Source: Pseudomonadota bacterium
GTDB taxonomy: Bacteria; Pseudomonadota; Gammaproteobacteria; Arenicellales; Arenicellaceae
Assembly (NCBI GenBank): GCA_018660405.1
Contig: JABJKL010000072.1
Span: 1-15,408, forward strand
Reading direction: 5' to 3'
DNA length: 15,408 nt
How positions within the stretch are numbered: the stretch's first letter is position 1; each line of letters begins with the position of its first letter. A model generated the notes under the pieces. It ran no database searches. It was not told where the DNA came from and was given only the letters and a program-made list of their open reading frames with translations. This document shows, piece by piece, positions 14,548 to 15,408 of the stretch. A program made the translations under genes and the position numbers.

Positions 14548-14567
14548 CTTCTTGTCGCCGGTAACGG

Positions 14568-15408
14568 CTAGCTTAGCGCTTTGACAACTGCTTGATATTC
14601 CGTACGCAGCGCGTCAGGAATTCGAGCGCCGTAAGAATCAAGGTACTCGCCAACGTCAGACATTTCTTGTCGCCAATCGGCTGCTTCTACCGACAACAGT
14701 TCTTGCATGGTGCGGCTGTCCACATCGATTCCATCAAGATCAATGTCGTTTTCTTGTGGCAGGTAGCCAATAGCGGTTTCTACTGCGCCAGCACGACCCT
14801 CTATACGGTCGATCATCCACAGTAGTACGCGCATGTTCTCACCAAACCCTGGCCACAGAAAATTGCCATCGTCGTCCTGACGGAACCAATTAACATGAAA
14901 GATTCTTGGCATATTCTCTGAACCTTCGCCCATCTTCAACCAGTGGCCCCAATAGTCGGCAAAGTTATAGCCACAGAATGGCTTCATCGCCATTGGGTCA
15001 CGACGCACGACGCCAACTTGCCCGGTAGCAGCGGCGGTTGTTTCAGATGCAACACCTGCTCCAACTAATACACCATGCGCCCAGGATTTGGCTTCGTAAA
15101 CCAGTGGCGCCAGTTTGCGGCGTCGGCCACCAAATACGATGGCGGAAATCGGTACACCTTCGGGTGCGTCCGCTAACGAGGAGTAGCTAGGGTTTTTATC
15201 GGAGGCAACGGTGAAACGCGAATTTGGATGGGCAGCAGGGCCCTTTTCGGGGTCGTATTTTCCCCCTAGCCAGTCGATTACCGGCTCGCCAACTTTTTTG
15301 TCTTCCCACCACGGCTCGTTATCTTCGGTCAGAGCAACATTGGTAAAAATAGTATCGCTTTGAATCGTGTCGAAAGCATTTTTATTGCTCTTGGCATTGG
15401 TGCCTGGA
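14568..15408 (-). CDS. pckG: Phosphoenolpyruvate carboxykinase, GTP type (N-terminal part outside window)
   Basis: Interconverts oxaloacetate and phosphoenolpyruvate with GTP/GDP, the entry step of gluconeogenesis in the cytoplasm. Only the C-terminal 280 codons are visible; the family is about 600-620 residues, so roughly the first 320, including the P-loop, lie outside. Seen blocks are PGTNAKSNKNAFDTI, IFTNVALTEDNEPWWED, AAHPNSRFTVAS, PISAIVFGGRRRKLAPLVYE and RRDPMAMKPFCGYNFADYW. The guanine-clamping phenylalanines of the GTP family are in HVNWFRQDDDGNFLWPGFGEN, which excludes the unrelated ATP-type enzyme PckA. The family PFFGYN is PFCGYN here, a mild change. The end is a helical tail, TEYQAVVKALS. 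A strong terminator follows. Confidence 0.96.
   Translation of the reverse strand, partial: PGTNAKSNKNAFDTIQSDTIFTNVALTEDNEPWWEDKKVGEPVIDWLGGKYDPEKGPAAHPNSRFTVASDKNPSYSSLADAPEGVPISAIVFGGRRRKLAPLVYEAKSWAHGVLVGAGVASETTAAATGQVGVVRRDPMAMKPFCGYNFADYWGHWLKMGEGSENMPRIFHVNWFRQDDDGNFLWPGFGENMRVLLWMIDRIEGRAGAVETAIGYLPQENDIDLDGIDVDSRTMQELLSVEAADWRQEMSDVGEYLDSYGARIPDALRTEYQAVVKALS

Overview
The window looks like the chromosome of a Gram-negative gammaproteobacterium. It carries the macromolecular-synthesis operon in the order rpsU, yqeY, dnaG, rpoD, with tsaD divergent from rpsU and followed by plsY, folB and uppP. After that comes a LysR-type regulator divergent from leuC-leuD-leuB. Protein matches are closest, from memory, to Pseudomonas/Cellvibrio-type lineages. 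The exact order or genus cannot be fixed from sequence alone. Almost all of it is housekeeping DNA; I see no defence system, CRISPR array, phage, tRNA or rRNA.

Layout. 1-4710 (minus): rpoD (its last residues are cut off by the window edge), dnaG, a 263-bp multi-branched palindromic repeat, yqeY and rpsU. 4711-4900: divergent control region. 4901-7914: tsaD (+), plsY (-), folB (+, GTG start), a lone repeat end, uppP (+, TTG start). 7950-8840: LysR regulator (-). 8841-8961: shared operator/promoter region with a good LysR-type box about 66 bp before the predicted leuC start. 8962-13573: leuC, leuD, a 159-bp MITE-like element, leuB, bioA (all +). 13626-14441: a long RibA-like GTP cyclohydrolase II (-). 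14521-15408: terminator and the C-terminal half of GTP-type PEP carboxykinase (-).

How the genes work together. The first block couples translation (S21), replication priming (DnaG) and transcription (sigma-70). TsaD makes the t6A tRNA modification, PlsY starts phospholipid synthesis, FolB serves folate and UppP recycles the cell-wall lipid carrier. LeuCDB make leucine from 2-isopropylmalate. BioA (biotin) lies six bases after leuB, in the same direction, an unusual partner.

The least ordinary content is repeat DNA. Two unrelated palindromic, apparently non-coding elements sit inside operons, one between yqeY and dnaG and one between leuD and leuB. In both cases an end of the element supplies the Shine-Dalgarno-like bases of the next gene. 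An 18-nt relic of the second element's end lies between folB and uppP. These are the best candidates for something not described.
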